From positions 45,541-109,540 of the forward strand of contig JAEZKF010000020.1 in assembly GCA_023415575.1 (NCBI GenBank): a stretch of DNA of 64,000 nt, given 5' to 3'. The translations under genes were made by a program, and so were the position numbers. The DNA is from Bacillota bacterium. GTDB taxonomy: Bacteria > Bacillota > Clostridia > Oscillospirales > Ruminococcaceae. The notes under the pieces were generated by a model. That model was not told the DNA's origin. It saw only the letters and a list, made by a program, of their open reading frames with translations, and did not search any database. This document shows positions 35,815 through 45,657 of the stretch, piece by piece. Each line of letters starts with the position of its first letter. The stretch's first letter is position 1.

Positions 35815-36486
35815 GTGCGCAGGATATGGATAGATGATGCACAACGTCTGCGGTTAAAGCTGATACTCGCGCTTGCAATTGTACTCGCTACCATGATCTT
35901 TTTTGATATTAAGATGCGCCCTGTGATTGACACCTTTTCGGAGTATCAGGCAAAAAACCTGGCAACCAGAATCATCAACGATGCTGTGGTAGCGGAGCTA
36001 GAGGAAAACCATGTTCGTTATAACGACCTAGTCAACATCTCAAAAGATGCGGACGGAACCATCGCTTCGATGGAGACCGATGCAGTGACCGTAAACATCT
36101 TAAAATCCCGTCTGACCACATCCATTTTGGACAGGTTGTCCGATATCGGTGCTGCTGAGATAAAGGTCAATATCGGCACCCTTCTTGGTAATCCAATGCT
36201 CATGGGGCGGGGGCCGACGTTGCCGTTTCGCATTGCGCCCGCAAGTGAAGTCAGCGCGCAGTTTTCCCATTCATTTGAATCGGCCGGAATCAACCAAACG
36301 CGCCACCGAATCACGCTGGAGGTAGATGTGGCAGTTACAGCGATGATTGCAGGCCACTCCAGCCGTGTGGAGGTTCCATGCAACTTCATTATCATCGACA
36401 CCATCCTTATTGGAAAGGTACCCGAATCGTTTACCGAGGTTGCCATTGAAGGGTCTTCCATTATACCTGGGCTAAATACGGAATGA
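35815..36486 (+). CDS. yunB: Sporulation protein YunB
   Basis: A 223-residue YunB-family protein, in Bacillus a mother-cell sporulation protein of unknown mechanism. One N-terminal membrane helix (about residues 12-29) follows a basic stretch; the rest is extracytoplasmic. Family features are NDAVVAELEENHVRYNDLV, the ILKSRLTTSILDRL region and the GTLLGNPMLMGRGP loop. The GTG start follows GAGGCGG closely. It is isolated between pfkA and ligA in the same orientation. Confidence 0.88.
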   Translation: MRRIWIDDAQRLRLKLILALAIVLATMIFFDIKMRPVIDTFSEYQAKNLATRIINDAVVAELEENHVRYNDLVNISKDADGTIASMETDAVTVNILKSRLTTSILDRLSDIGAAEIKVNIGTLLGNPMLMGRGPTLPFRIAPASEVSAQFSHSFESAGINQTRHRITLEVDVAVTAMIAGHSSRVEVPCNFIIIDTILIGKVPESFTEVAIEGSSIIPGLNTE

Positions 36487-36530
36487 AGCAAATGTTTATC
36501 TATCTTCTGATGCAAATGGTGGGCATAATA

Positions 36531-36539
36531 TGCTATAAT
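36531..36539 (+). promoter_or_regulatory. Extended -10 element for ligA
   Basis: TGC-TATAAT with no good -35 box; about 100 bp upstream of ligA. Confidence 0.35.
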
Positions 36540-36640
36540 AACACCAATACAAGCCCCAATAATGCTTGCCTCATTTTATCAGTATAATTTATGAACAGAT
36601 GCGCGTGCTTTGCCTTGCGTATCTAATAGGATGTGTAAAC

Positions 36641-38623
36641 ATGAATTTTGAAGCCGCCAAAAAGAGAGCGCAGGAACTAAGAGAATTGCTGGAGAAGTAT
36701 AACCATCACTACTATGTGCTGGACAACCCTCTCGTCGAGGATTATGAATATGATGTTTTGATGCATGAACTCATTGATATTGAGGAGCAATACCCAGAGC
36801 TCCTGACCGTAGATTCGCCTACCCAGCGAGTGGGCGGAAAGGCGCTCAATACCTTTGAGTCCGTTGTACACACGGTGCAGATGGGCAGCCTGCAAGATGT
36901 GTTCTCGCTTGATGAAGTCAAAGCATTTGACAAAAGGGTGCGCGATGTCGTAAGCTCGGTGCGTTATGTTGTAGAGCCGAAGATAGACGGGCTTTCGGTT
37001 TCGCTTGAATACCGCGACGGCTACTTTGTGCGCGGCTCCACGCGCGGCGACGGCTTTGTTGGTGAGGATGTGACGCTAAACCTCAAAACCATCGGCTCAA
37101 TTCCGCTGCGCTTAAAGCGGGCGCTACCTTTTATCGAGGTACGCGGAGAGGTATATATGCCCCGCAAGAGCTTTGATGAGGTAGTTAAACGGCAGGAGCT
37201 TGAAGGAGTCCAGCCCTTTAAAAACCCCCGCAACGCTGCGGCGGGCTCACTGCGCCAAAAAGACCCCAAGATAACCGCTCAAAGGCGGCTTGATATCTTT
37301 GTCTTTAATATTCAGCAGATTGAAGGGGAGACCGTTACATCCCATAAACAGTCCCTTGATTTACTTGCAGATCTTGGGTTTAAGGTTATTCCATCCTACC
37401 GCGTATTTGACAACATCGACGGCGCCATGAAGGAGATAGAGCGCATCGGTGAAGCACGCGGAACCTTCCCCTTTGATATCGATGGTGCGGTTGTAAAGGT
37501 AGATACCTTTGCAGACCGTGAGTTGCTTGGTGCAACAGCAAAATTTCCGCGGTGGGCGGTTGCGTTCAAATATCCGCCCGAAGAAAAGCCCACAAAGCTG
37601 CTTGATATTGAAATCAATGTCGGCAGAACCGGTGCTTTGACCCCAACGGCTGTGTTTGAGCCGATTACACTAGCTGGAACCACCGTAAGCCGTGCCGTTT
37701 TGCACAATGAGGATTTTATCAAAGAAAAGGACATCCACATCGGAGACATCATCCTTGTGCGCAAAGCGGGTGAGATTATCCCGGAGGTGCTGGGGGTTGT
37801 TGAGCACACAAAGGACAGCGTGCCTTTTCAGATGCCGACACACTGCCCGTCTTGTAATGAGCCCGTATTCCGTGAGACCGGTGAGGCTGTTTTACGGTGT
37901 ACCAACCCTGAATGCCCAGCAACGCTGTTAAAAAACCTTGAGCACTTTGTCTCGCGTGATGCAATGGACATCGAGGGCATGGGCCCCGCCGTTATAGAGA
38001 GTCTCGTATCAAACGGCCTATTGCAATCCGCAGCAGATTTATATACACTCTCAGCATCAGAGCTCCTGACGCTGGAACGCATGGGTGAGCGTTCAGTTTC
38101 AAACCTGCTCGCTTCCATCGAGCGTTCAAAAGGCGCCGACCTCAGCAGATTAGTCTATGCGCTCGGTATCCGAGGCATCGGACAAAAGGCAGCCCAGTTG
38201 CTTGCAAAGCGGTTTGGTACGATGGATGCGCTCATGAATGCGCAGGCGGATGAGATTGCGACAATCGAGGGCATGGGCGACATCATGGCAAACAGCGTAG
38301 TTGAGTTCTTCTCCCATAGCGGAACGGTCGACCTTATCAATCGGCTTAAAGCAGCGGGGGTTAACATGCAGTCGACCTTAGCGCCGGAAGGTGACAAGGC
38401 AAAGGGTCTTACCTTTGTACTGACCGGAACCCTTCCGACTCTTTCGCGCAATGAGGCCACCAAGCTGATTGAATCGCAGGGAGGAAAGGTATCCTCCAGT
38501 GTTTCCAAGAAAACGAGCTACGTTGTTGCAGGTGAAGAAGCAGGCAGCAAGCTGACAAAGGCGAACGAACTTGGTATTCCGGTGTTGACCGAGCAGCAGC
38601 TACTTGACCTGCTTGGCGAGTAA
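36641..38623 (+). CDS. ligA: NAD-dependent DNA ligase
   Basis: Replicative ligase of 660 residues. In order: Ia domain (YNHHYYVLDNPLVED), adenylation domain with the AMP-accepting lysine in EPKIDGLSVSLEY, OB fold, a four-cysteine zinc finger (CPSCNEPV ... LRCTNPECPA), helix-hairpin-helix repeats (DIEGMGPAVIESLV and following), and a C-terminal BRCT domain (GLTFVLTGTLPTLSRNEAT). All motifs appear intact. The ATG at 36641 with AGGATG upstream is preferred over the open frame to 36566. Confidence 0.96.
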   Translation: MNFEAAKKRAQELRELLEKYNHHYYVLDNPLVEDYEYDVLMHELIDIEEQYPELLTVDSPTQRVGGKALNTFESVVHTVQMGSLQDVFSLDEVKAFDKRVRDVVSSVRYVVEPKIDGLSVSLEYRDGYFVRGSTRGDGFVGEDVTLNLKTIGSIPLRLKRALPFIEVRGEVYMPRKSFDEVVKRQELEGVQPFKNPRNAAAGSLRQKDPKITAQRRLDIFVFNIQQIEGETVTSHKQSLDLLADLGFKVIPSYRVFDNIDGAMKEIERIGEARGTFPFDIDGAVVKVDTFADRELLGATAKFPRWAVAFKYPPEEKPTKLLDIEINVGRTGALTPTAVFEPITLAGTTVSRAVLHNEDFIKEKDIHIGDIILVRKAGEIIPEVLGVVEHTKDSVPFQMPTHCPSCNEPVFRETGEAVLRCTNPECPATLLKNLEHFVSRDAMDIEGMGPAVIESLVSNGLLQSAADLYTLSASELLTLERMGERSVSNLLASIERSKGADLSRLVYALGIRGIGQKAAQLLAKRFGTMDALMNAQADEIATIEGMGDIMANSVVEFFSHSGTVDLINRLKAAGVNMQSTLAPEGDKAKGLTFVLTGTLPTLSRNEATKLIESQGGKVSSSVSKKTSYVVAGEEAGSKLTKANELGIPVLTEQQLLDLLGE

Positions 38624-38737
38624 ACGAATAGAATTTGCCCTAATAAAGGCATCCAAAAGTCGCCAATCCCTTAACTCCATAGTGTAGTAATTTTCTGTCA
38701 CATACCAGAATATACTATATTCGGGAGTGTGACTGCT

Positions 38738-39571
38738 ATGACCGAAACCAACCGTGCGCAGTACCGGGAGCGGACTCCACGTGCCAATCAGGACAAACAG
38801 GCCAGAGAGCCAAGCTACGTAAGGATTATCACCCTTCAACTATTCTTATGTGTGCTTATCCTGCTCACCGTTCTTGCAGTAAAACAGTTTGGCGGTCCTG
38901 CGTTTGAAGTGCTTAAGCAATCCTACGGCGAGATAATAAGCGAAAGCTACACCGGCAGGCTGCTTGGCGACAACGTCAAAACCATCGAGGACGCATTGGC
39001 GCAGACCTTTTCCTTCCTTGGCGACAACACAGATGAAAAAGCAGGCATAGGGGATAAGATGCCTGCTTTTTCTATACTCAAACCAATGCGTATGGTTTCA
39101 TCCATGTCCTCCCGGCGGATGAAGGCGCCCGAGGGTGCGACATTCTCACCCGTTACGGTGTTTGGCAGTGTTTTGTACCCGGTAGAAGGCGGCACGATTT
39201 CATGCGGGTTTGGTTACCGGACACATCCTGTGACCGGCAAACGGGACTTTCACACCGGCATCGACATTGCAGCCGCGCCCGGTACTCGTATTATGGCTGC
39301 AGTCAGCGGCAGGGTGCATGATATCAGTGAAAGCGAAACATACGGAAATGTGATTGTGCTAGACCACGGGGCAGGCTTTTACACCGTGTACTGCCATTGT
39401 CAAAAGATTATTGCCCCGCTCGGCGCAAACATAAAAAGCGGGGAGACCATTGCCCTTGTGGGAGACACCGGACTTACAACGGGGCCCCATCTTCATTTTG
39501 AAATCCGCAAGGACGGCCTGTGCGCCGACCCGATGTGGGTGTTTGACAAGGATGGACTGAATGTGCTTTAA
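38738..39571 (+). CDS. spoIVFA: M23/LytM-domain membrane protein, SpoIVFA-like
   Basis: A 277-residue bitopic protein: basic, disordered N-terminus, one membrane helix (about residues 33-53), a linker and a C-terminal LytM (M23) domain. Directly followed, with an 11-bp overlap, by an M50 protease, the arrangement of spoIVFA-spoIVFB, where the A protein holds the intramembrane protease SpoIVFB inactive until a forespore signal. Unlike the degenerate Bacillus SpoIVFA, this domain keeps the metal site: HTGIDIAAAPGT (HxxxD) and GPHLHFEI (HxH). The ATG at 38738 has GGGAG 10 bp upstream. Confidence 0.82.
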   Translation: MTETNRAQYRERTPRANQDKQAREPSYVRIITLQLFLCVLILLTVLAVKQFGGPAFEVLKQSYGEIISESYTGRLLGDNVKTIEDALAQTFSFLGDNTDEKAGIGDKMPAFSILKPMRMVSSMSSRRMKAPEGATFSPVTVFGSVLYPVEGGTISCGFGYRTHPVTGKRDFHTGIDIAAAPGTRIMAAVSGRVHDISESETYGNVIVLDHGAGFYTVYCHCQKIIAPLGANIKSGETIALVGDTGLTTGPHLHFEIRKDGLCADPMWVFDKDGLNVL

Positions 39572-40151
39572 TCTTTTCGGCATAAAGGTTGAGATAAAGT
39601 TTCTTTTTCTCGCGGTTGTGGCCTTGCTGCTCTCGTATGATGCCTCGGGTGTGATGTTGTGCGCCTTTTTATGCTCCGCCGTACATGAGCTTGCCCACCT
39701 GACCGCCTTGCTCGCACTAAAGGGTGAGGTGAAATCGGTCACATTTGAGGCGTTCGGCATCCGCATCACCCGTGTTGATGCTCTGTTGGTCTGGGAGGAG
39801 CTTGTTGTGTTATTGGCAGGGCCTGCGGCCAATCTCCTGCTGTTTGTTCTGTGCGGTAACTCATTGATTCGTGCCGTCAATCTATGTATTGGTGTGTTTA
39901 ACCTCTTGCCGGTGGGCTCTTTGGACGGAGGCCGCGCGGCTAGCTTGATATTGACAGCAATCCTCGGTGAACAGACAGGAAGGCGTGCTTCGCTTATTCT
40001 ATCGCTTCTTATCATTGTGCCGTTATTTGTGCTGGGGGTTGTTTTACTTTTGCGCCCCAACCACAACTTTTCGCTTCTTGTGGTGTGCGTGTTTTTGGCT
40101 TTAAGTCTTATTGTGGAACTGCGTACAAAAAAGACGAGCGTTATGTTATAA
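39561..40151 (+). CDS. spoIVFB: M50 site-2-type intramembrane metalloprotease, SpoIVFB-like
   Basis: Polytopic zinc protease of 196 residues with about five helices. The active site is VHELAHLTAL (HExxH) in an early helix and NLLPVGSLDGGRAA (NxxPxxxLDGG, third ligand Asp) in a later one. SpoIVFB cleaves pro-sigma-K in the mother cell during sporulation. Its neighbour upstream is the LytM protein, the usual inhibitor/partner, and downstream lies the radical-SAM pair commonly found at this locus in clostridia. No C-terminal CBS domain is present, unlike Bacillus SpoIVFB. Confidence 0.86.
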   Translation: MCFNLFGIKVEIKFLFLAVVALLLSYDASGVMLCAFLCSAVHELAHLTALLALKGEVKSVTFEAFGIRITRVDALLVWEELVVLLAGPAANLLLFVLCGNSLIRAVNLCIGVFNLLPVGSLDGGRAASLILTAILGEQTGRRASLILSLLIIVPLFVLGVVLLLRPNHNFSLLVVCVFLALSLIVELRTKKTSVML

Positions 40152-40152
40152 T
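40144..40152 (+). promoter_or_regulatory. Extended -10 element before the radical SAM gene
   Basis: TGT-TATAAT overlapping the end of the spoIVFB-like gene; no good -35 box. Confidence 0.3.
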
Positions 40153-40274
40153 ATAAATCTGAGATATAAGTCGCAATACTAGTCAAATGGACAAGCTCCT
40201 GCAACCGCGGCTTATGATTTACTTACTATTCAATATGCTGTTTTGATGTACGGCATAGAAAGGCATGAAGCTTG

Positions 40275-42128
40275 ATGATGAATAACCTTAAGGACAAGCT
40301 GGACGCTGTTCTGCCTTTGGTGGAGCGCCCCGCCCGATATATAGGCGGCGAGCTTGGAAGTGTGATTAAAGATGCGCGGGATGTAAAGCTGCGGTTTGCA
40401 TTCTGCTTTCCCGATACCTACGAGATTGGCATGTCCCACCTCGGCATGAAGATTCTCTACTCACTGCTTAATACCCGGGATGACATCTGGTGCGAGCGTG
40501 TGTTTGCTCCTTGGGTGGATATGCGTGATCAGATGATAAAGAATGATATCCCCCTGTATGGACTCGAAAGCCTTGAGCCCATCTCGGGCTTTGATATCAT
40601 CGGCTTTTCGCTGCAGTATGAACTCAGCTACACAAACGTTTTATACATGCTGTCGCTTGCCGGTATCCCCCTGCGGGCATCTGAACGCAAAGGGCTCTGG
40701 CCGCTTGTTGTTGCCGGAGGTCCTTGTACCTGCAACCCCGAGCCGATGTGCGATTTCATCGACCTGTTTATGTTGGGAGAGGGGGAGGAGCACATCCTCG
40801 CCCTGTGCGACCTGTACCTTGAAGCAAAGGAACAGGGGCTTAGCAAAGAGGAGTTTCTGCGAAAGGCAGCGCACATAGAAGGCGTGTATGTCCCGTCGCT
40901 GTATGAGGTTTCCTACAACGAGGACGGCACAATCTATCGCGTAACGGCGAAGGATGGTGCGCCGCAAAAGGTACGCAAGGCCATCATCCGCGATTTAGAC
41001 ACAGTCTTCTACCCAGATACCTTTGTCGTACCCTTTACCAGTATCGTGCATGACCGCGCCCAGCTTGAGGTCATGCGCGGCTGCCTGCGCGGGTGCAGGT
41101 TCTGTCAGGCGGGCTTTATCTACCGCCCGCTTCGCGAAAAGTCAAGCGCAGTCTTAGATTCCAACGCGCGTGACCTTTGCTCCTCAACCGGATATGAAGA
41201 GATTTCGCTTTCATCGCTGAGTACGAGCGACTATTCGCAGCTAAAAGACCTGCTTGAGGAGATGATTGGCTGGACAAGTGAAGAAAAAATCAACCTTTCA
41301 CTGCCCAGCCTTAGAATCGACAACTTTCCGCAGGACCTTATGGAGAAGATTACACAGGTCCGCAAAAGCGGTCTTACCTTTGCTCCCGAGGCGGGAACAC
41401 AGCGGCTTCGTGATGTCATAAACAAGAATATCACCGAGCAAGAGGTACTTAATACCTGTAAGCAGTCCTTTGAAGGAGGGTATACCAGCGTAAAGCTTTA
41501 CTTTATGCTTGGTCTGCCCACCGAGACCGATGAGGATGTAAAGGGTATTATCGAGCTTGCACAGAAGATCGTTGACCTTTATTACTCACTTCCCACAAGG
41601 CAGAAGGGTAAGGGTGTTAATGTAGGCGTCAGTGTTGCGACCTTTGTTCCGAAGCCGTTTACCCCGTTTGAGTTCGAGCCGCAGGATACCCGCGAGCAGA
41701 TTGCGTACAAGCAGGCCTTACTGCGAGAGTCGCTCTCCAGCCGCAAGATTTCGCTCAGCTACCACTCGCTTAACACCAGCATACTCGAAGCAGTGTTAGC
41801 CCGCGGCGACAGAAGGCTTGGTAGGGTAATTGAGGCAGCCTTCCTATCCGGCTGCTACTTTGACGGATGGGATGAGCATTTTCGCTTTGATGACTGGATG
41901 CAAATTATCGCAGAGCAGGGACTCGACCCTGCCTTTTATGCGAACCGCCGCCGCGCTTATGACGAGATTATGCCGTGGGATCACTTGGATTACTACATCT
42001 CCAAGGAGTTTTTGGTTCGTGAAAACAAGCGTGCGCGCGAGGGTCTGACAACACCGCATTGCAGGCTGGCATGCTCATCATGCGGAGCAGCACAGGCAAA
42101 GGGAGGTGTGTGCTGTGAAAAGCGTTAG
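40275..42128 (+). CDS. TIGR03960 family B12-binding-domain/radical SAM protein
   Basis: A 617-residue protein with an N-terminal B12-binding-like fold (about 20-180) and a radical SAM domain whose cluster motif is RGCLRGCRFCQAGF (CxxxCxxC). The family is found in Firmicutes next to a DUF2344 protein (TIGR03936), as here, and sometimes fused to it; its substrate is unknown, though tRNA or ribosome-related modification has been proposed. A cysteine-rich tail (CRLACSSCG, CC near the end) may bind another metal centre. AAAGG precedes the ATG at 40275; 40278 is an alternative. It overlaps the next gene by 14 bp. Confidence 0.88.
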   Translation: MMNNLKDKLDAVLPLVERPARYIGGELGSVIKDARDVKLRFAFCFPDTYEIGMSHLGMKILYSLLNTRDDIWCERVFAPWVDMRDQMIKNDIPLYGLESLEPISGFDIIGFSLQYELSYTNVLYMLSLAGIPLRASERKGLWPLVVAGGPCTCNPEPMCDFIDLFMLGEGEEHILALCDLYLEAKEQGLSKEEFLRKAAHIEGVYVPSLYEVSYNEDGTIYRVTAKDGAPQKVRKAIIRDLDTVFYPDTFVVPFTSIVHDRAQLEVMRGCLRGCRFCQAGFIYRPLREKSSAVLDSNARDLCSSTGYEEISLSSLSTSDYSQLKDLLEEMIGWTSEEKINLSLPSLRIDNFPQDLMEKITQVRKSGLTFAPEAGTQRLRDVINKNITEQEVLNTCKQSFEGGYTSVKLYFMLGLPTETDEDVKGIIELAQKIVDLYYSLPTRQKGKGVNVGVSVATFVPKPFTPFEFEPQDTREQIAYKQALLRESLSSRKISLSYHSLNTSILEAVLARGDRRLGRVIEAAFLSGCYFDGWDEHFRFDDWMQIIAEQGLDPAFYANRRRAYDEIMPWDHLDYYISKEFLVRENKRAREGLTTPHCRLACSSCGAAQAKGGVCCEKR

Positions 42129-42768
42129 GGTATGGTTCTCAAAAGAGGGAAGGGCCGTATACATATCGCATCTTGATATGATGCGGTGTATGCAGCGCGC
42201 CTTAAAGCGCGCCGGTATTCCGGTTTGGTATACCCAAGGGTTTAACCCGCACATTTACCTGACCTTTGCACTGCCGTTATCTCTGGGCTATGCCGGGGCC
42301 TGCGAAACGATGGATATTCGACTTAATGAAGATATGCCGTTTGATGAGATTGTAACTAGGCTCAACAGTGCACTCCCACCCGACATTCGCGTCCTTCGCG
42401 TAGCGGAACCGATTAACAAGCCTGAAGCGATTGCGTATGCAGATTACACCGTTACAATCCCCTCGAATGATGCAGGTGTGCTGCTCAGTAAATGGATTAG
42501 CTTTATCTCGCAGCCGGTTATCGCCTCGGATAAAAAGACCAAAAAAGGGTATAAAGAGGTCAATCTGAAGGACTATATCATCAACACAGATGCAAACGTT
42601 GAAGGGAATACCCTTGTAATATCGATGCGGCTACGCGCCGGGATAAACGAAAACCTGAACCCGTCCCTTGTTATTGAAGCGTTTCGCAAGGCGTGTGACG
42701 TAGAGTTTGCAAACACACTTGTGCGGCGTACCGCCATCCTTGACCACCAATTGCAGCCGTTTGAATAG
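42115..42768 (+). CDS. DUF2344/TIGR03936 family protein, partner of the radical SAM protein
   Basis: A 217-residue protein of the TIGR03936 family, which always accompanies the TIGR03960 radical SAM protein. Conserved block: FSKEGRAVYISHLDMMRCMQ, KRAGIPVWYTQGFNPH, LPLSLGYAG. Its role is unknown; the fold suggests an RNA- or substrate-binding partner. The GTG at 42115 is 8 bp after GGAGG and gives the family N-terminus; the GTG at 42106 is too close to the SD. The short overlap suggests a stoichiometric complex. Confidence 0.88.
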   Translation: MKSVRVWFSKEGRAVYISHLDMMRCMQRALKRAGIPVWYTQGFNPHIYLTFALPLSLGYAGACETMDIRLNEDMPFDEIVTRLNSALPPDIRVLRVAEPINKPEAIAYADYTVTIPSNDAGVLLSKWISFISQPVIASDKKTKKGYKEVNLKDYIINTDANVEGNTLVISMRLRAGINENLNPSLVIEAFRKACDVEFANTLVRRTAILDHQLQPFE

Positions 42769-42809
42769 CCAAGATTCATTCACATATCAATCAAGTTAGG
42801 AGTATTACT

Positions 42810-44210
42810 ATGCAAAGAATCGAAATCAAGCACCTATTTGAAGATGCCGCAAAGCTCGAAGGCGAGCAAGTTTCTGTCTGCGGTTGGATAAAAACCCTTC
42901 GTGAATCTAAGACGCTCTGCTTTATTGAAATCAACGACGGCTCCTGCTTTTTAAACCTCCAGGTAATCATGGAGGACGGTAAGGTCGAAAACTATCGCGA
43001 GCTTGCAAAACTCAATGTCGGCTCTGCCATCCGCGTTGTCGGTAATGTCGTACTGACCCCGCAGGCAAAGCAGCCGCTGGAGATTCACGCAAGAGAGGTG
43101 TTCGTGGAAGGAACCTCTACGCCGGATTATCCCCTGCAGAAGAAGCGCCACTCACCTGAGTTCTTGCGCACCATCCAGCACCTGCGCCCGCGCACCAACA
43201 CCTTTGGCGCAGCCTTTCGCGTGCGTTCTGAGGCATCTTATGCCATCCATCGATTCTTCCACGATAACGGCTTTGTGTATGCCCACACTCCGCTGATTAC
43301 CGGCAGCGACTGCGAAGGCGCGGGCGAGATGTTCCGTGTGACCACCTTAGATGAGAAAAACCCTCCGCTCAACGAGCATGGCGAGGTTGATTTTACTCAG
43401 GATTTCTTTGGCCGCCAGACCGGACTGACCGTATCCGGACAGCTTGAAGCTGAGTGCATGGCGCTTGCCTTTGGCAAGGTCTACACCTTTGGCCCGACCT
43501 TCCGTGCAGAAAACTCCAACACACCCCGTCATGCGGCGGAGTTTTGGATGATCGAGCCGGAGATTGCCTTTGCAGACCTTGCGGATGATATGGCCCTTGC
43601 CGAGAAGATGGTCAAATCGGTTATTGGGCATGTGCTTGATACCTGCCCACAGGAGATGCGGTTCTTTAATGATTTTTATGATAAGGATAAGGCTTTGATT
43701 GCCCGCCTTACCCAGCTTGTAAACAGCGAGTTTGCCCATGTTACCTATACCGACGCCGTTGCGATTCTTGAAAAGAACAATGCACAGTTTGAATACCCCG
43801 TATCGTGGGGCAGCGACCTGCAGACCGAGCATGAGCGCTATCTGACCGAAAAGGTGTTTGAAAAGCCTGTGTTTGTAACCGACTATCCCAAGGAGATTAA
43901 GGCCTTCTACATGCGCCAGAATGATGACGGAAAAACCGTTGCCGCAATGGACATGCTTGTACCCGGTGTCGGTGAACTGATTGGCGGCAGCCAGCGCGAG
44001 GAGCGTTATGACCTGCTTGTTAATCGCATGAAGGAACTTGGTCTCAACATCGAGGACTACAGCTGGTACCTTGACCTGAGAAAATACGGCGGCACCAAAC
44101 ACGCGGGCTTTGGCCTTGGATTTGAGCGTCTGCTCATGTACCTCACCGGTATCTCCAACATCCGCGATGTCATCCCGTTCCCCAGAACAGCCGGTCTGTG
44201 TGAATTTTAG
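42810..44210 (+). CDS. asnS: Asparaginyl-tRNA synthetase
   Basis: Class IIb synthetase, 466 residues, charging tRNA-Asn. N-terminal OB anticodon-binding domain (VSVCGWIKTLRESKTLCFIEIND), then the class II core: motif 2 FGPTFRAENSNTPRHAAEFWMIEPE, and motif 3 GFGLGFERLLMYLTG near the C-terminus (both quoted in part). The Asn- rather than Asp-type is judged from motif 2 and overall length. TAGGAG precedes the ATG. No T-box leader is seen in the 41 bp upstream. Confidence 0.95.
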   Translation: MQRIEIKHLFEDAAKLEGEQVSVCGWIKTLRESKTLCFIEINDGSCFLNLQVIMEDGKVENYRELAKLNVGSAIRVVGNVVLTPQAKQPLEIHAREVFVEGTSTPDYPLQKKRHSPEFLRTIQHLRPRTNTFGAAFRVRSEASYAIHRFFHDNGFVYAHTPLITGSDCEGAGEMFRVTTLDEKNPPLNEHGEVDFTQDFFGRQTGLTVSGQLEAECMALAFGKVYTFGPTFRAENSNTPRHAAEFWMIEPEIAFADLADDMALAEKMVKSVIGHVLDTCPQEMRFFNDFYDKDKALIARLTQLVNSEFAHVTYTDAVAILEKNNAQFEYPVSWGSDLQTEHERYLTEKVFEKPVFVTDYPKEIKAFYMRQNDDGKTVAAMDMLVPGVGELIGGSQREERYDLLVNRMKELGLNIEDYSWYLDLRKYGGTKHAGFGLGFERLLMYLTGISNIRDVIPFPRTAGLCEF

Positions 44211-44274
44211 CACATTATCCCTGTGCGGAATAAAATGGGTTACACCTTTATTTTGCAGGAATGAAAAATTAAAC

Positions 44275-44303
44275 TTGCAAAATTATTAAACCTATATTAT
44301 AAT
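44275..44303 (+). promoter_or_regulatory. Strong candidate promoter for the aminotransferase gene
   Basis: TTGCAA (44275-44280), 17 bp, TATAAT (44298-44303), leader about 47 nt. Confidence 0.65.
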
Positions 44304-44356
44304 AAGACACGTTAAATTTATATCATAAAAAGCCATTTCGTACAGGGGATAGAAAC

Positions 44357-45643
44357 ATGAACATGCTGCATGAACTACCAAAACAGCGATTGATGGAGCT
44401 GGAACAGCAGTGGGCAACACAATATGACAACTTCCGGGCGGCAGGATTGCGCCTTGATATGTCGCGTGGAAAGCCTTCGGCCAAACAGCTTGACCTTTCA
44501 AATGGAATACTCGATTGCCTTTCGAGCAAGGACATTTTGAATGCTGAAGACGGTGTAGACTGCAGAAACTACGGCGGCATTGACGGCATTCCCGAGGCAA
44601 AACGCCTGTTTTCGGATATACTGGGTGTACCTACCGACTATATCATTATTGGCGGAAATTCCAGCCTGAACATGATGTATGATACCATCGCGCGTGCCAT
44701 GCTGCATGGCGTGTATGGCTCTACTAAGCCGTGGTCTGCACTTGAAAGCGTGAAATTTTTGTGTCCGTCTCCCGGATACGACCGTCACTTTGCCATCTGC
44801 GAACATTTCGGCATCGACATGATTACTGTTCCCATGAAGGAAGATGGCCCCGATATGGATGTAGTGGAACGCTTTGTTGGGTCGGATTCATCCATTAAAG
44901 GTATCTGGTGTGTTCCCAAGTACTCTAACCCCGATGGCATCACCTATTCGGATGAAGTTGTTGCCCGCTTTGCGCGTTTGCAGCCCGCCGCAGAGGATTT
45001 TAGAATCTTCTGGGATAACGCATATATCGTGCACGATTTAGAGGGAAGCGATAAACTGCTTAACATCTTTGACGAGTGTAGAGCAGCGGGAACCGAGGAT
45101 ATGGTGTTTGAGTTTGCTTCAACCTCTAAGATTACCTTCCCGGGTGCGGGTCTTGCGGTAATGGCGGCATCCAAGAACAACGTGGCCTTTATTAAGAAGC
45201 AGCTTACCATCCAGACCATCGGCCCCGATAAGCTCAACCAGCTGCGTCATGTGCGTTACTTTAAGGACATTAACGGCATCACTGCTCATATGAAAAAGCA
45301 GGCTGAGATGCTGATTCCGAAGTTTAACCTGGTGGTGGAGATGCTTGCTAAAGAGCTTTCTCCTTTGGGCTTGGTTCAGTTTCATAAGCCGAACGGCGGA
45401 TATTTCATCTCGGTCAATGTGCCGGATGGATGTGCCAAAGAGGTTGTGCGCCTGTGTGCTGAGGCTGGTGTTGTTCTGACGCCTGCGGGAGCTACATACC
45501 CCTACGGCAAGGACCCGCATGACCGAAACATCCGTATTGCGCCGACCTTCCCGCCGATTGATGAGCTTCAAACAGCGATGGAGCTGTTCTGCCTGTGCGT
45601 AAAGCTTGCATCAGCCAGAAAACTGTTGTGTAAGGCAGCTTAA
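44357..45643 (+). CDS. Class I PLP aminotransferase, AspT-type aspartate aminotransferase
   Basis: PLP-dependent aminotransferase of 428 residues. The start LRLDMSRGKPSAKQLDLS and the lysine motif FASTSKITFPGAGLAVM, with the aspartate/alanine pocket SNPDGITYS and RIAPTFPP near the end, match the 'type Ic' aspartate aminotransferases (as in Corynebacterium AspT) rather than the classical AspC/type Ib enzymes. Reaction: aspartate plus 2-oxoglutarate to oxaloacetate plus glutamate, by family. AGGGG precedes the ATG. It has its own promoter and a perfect terminator. Confidence 0.87.
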   Translation: MNMLHELPKQRLMELEQQWATQYDNFRAAGLRLDMSRGKPSAKQLDLSNGILDCLSSKDILNAEDGVDCRNYGGIDGIPEAKRLFSDILGVPTDYIIIGGNSSLNMMYDTIARAMLHGVYGSTKPWSALESVKFLCPSPGYDRHFAICEHFGIDMITVPMKEDGPDMDVVERFVGSDSSIKGIWCVPKYSNPDGITYSDEVVARFARLQPAAEDFRIFWDNAYIVHDLEGSDKLLNIFDECRAAGTEDMVFEFASTSKITFPGAGLAVMAASKNNVAFIKKQLTIQTIGPDKLNQLRHVRYFKDINGITAHMKKQAEMLIPKFNLVVEMLAKELSPLGLVQFHKPNGGYFISVNVPDGCAKEVVRLCAEAGVVLTPAGATYPYGKDPHDRNIRIAPTFPPIDELQTAMELFCLCVKLASARKLLCKAA

Positions 45644-45657
45644 GAAATAACAATACA

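Noticed and set aside
44221..44275. Hairpin AATAAA...TTTATT after asnS as a terminator
   Set aside because: The stem has bulges and mismatches and little GC.
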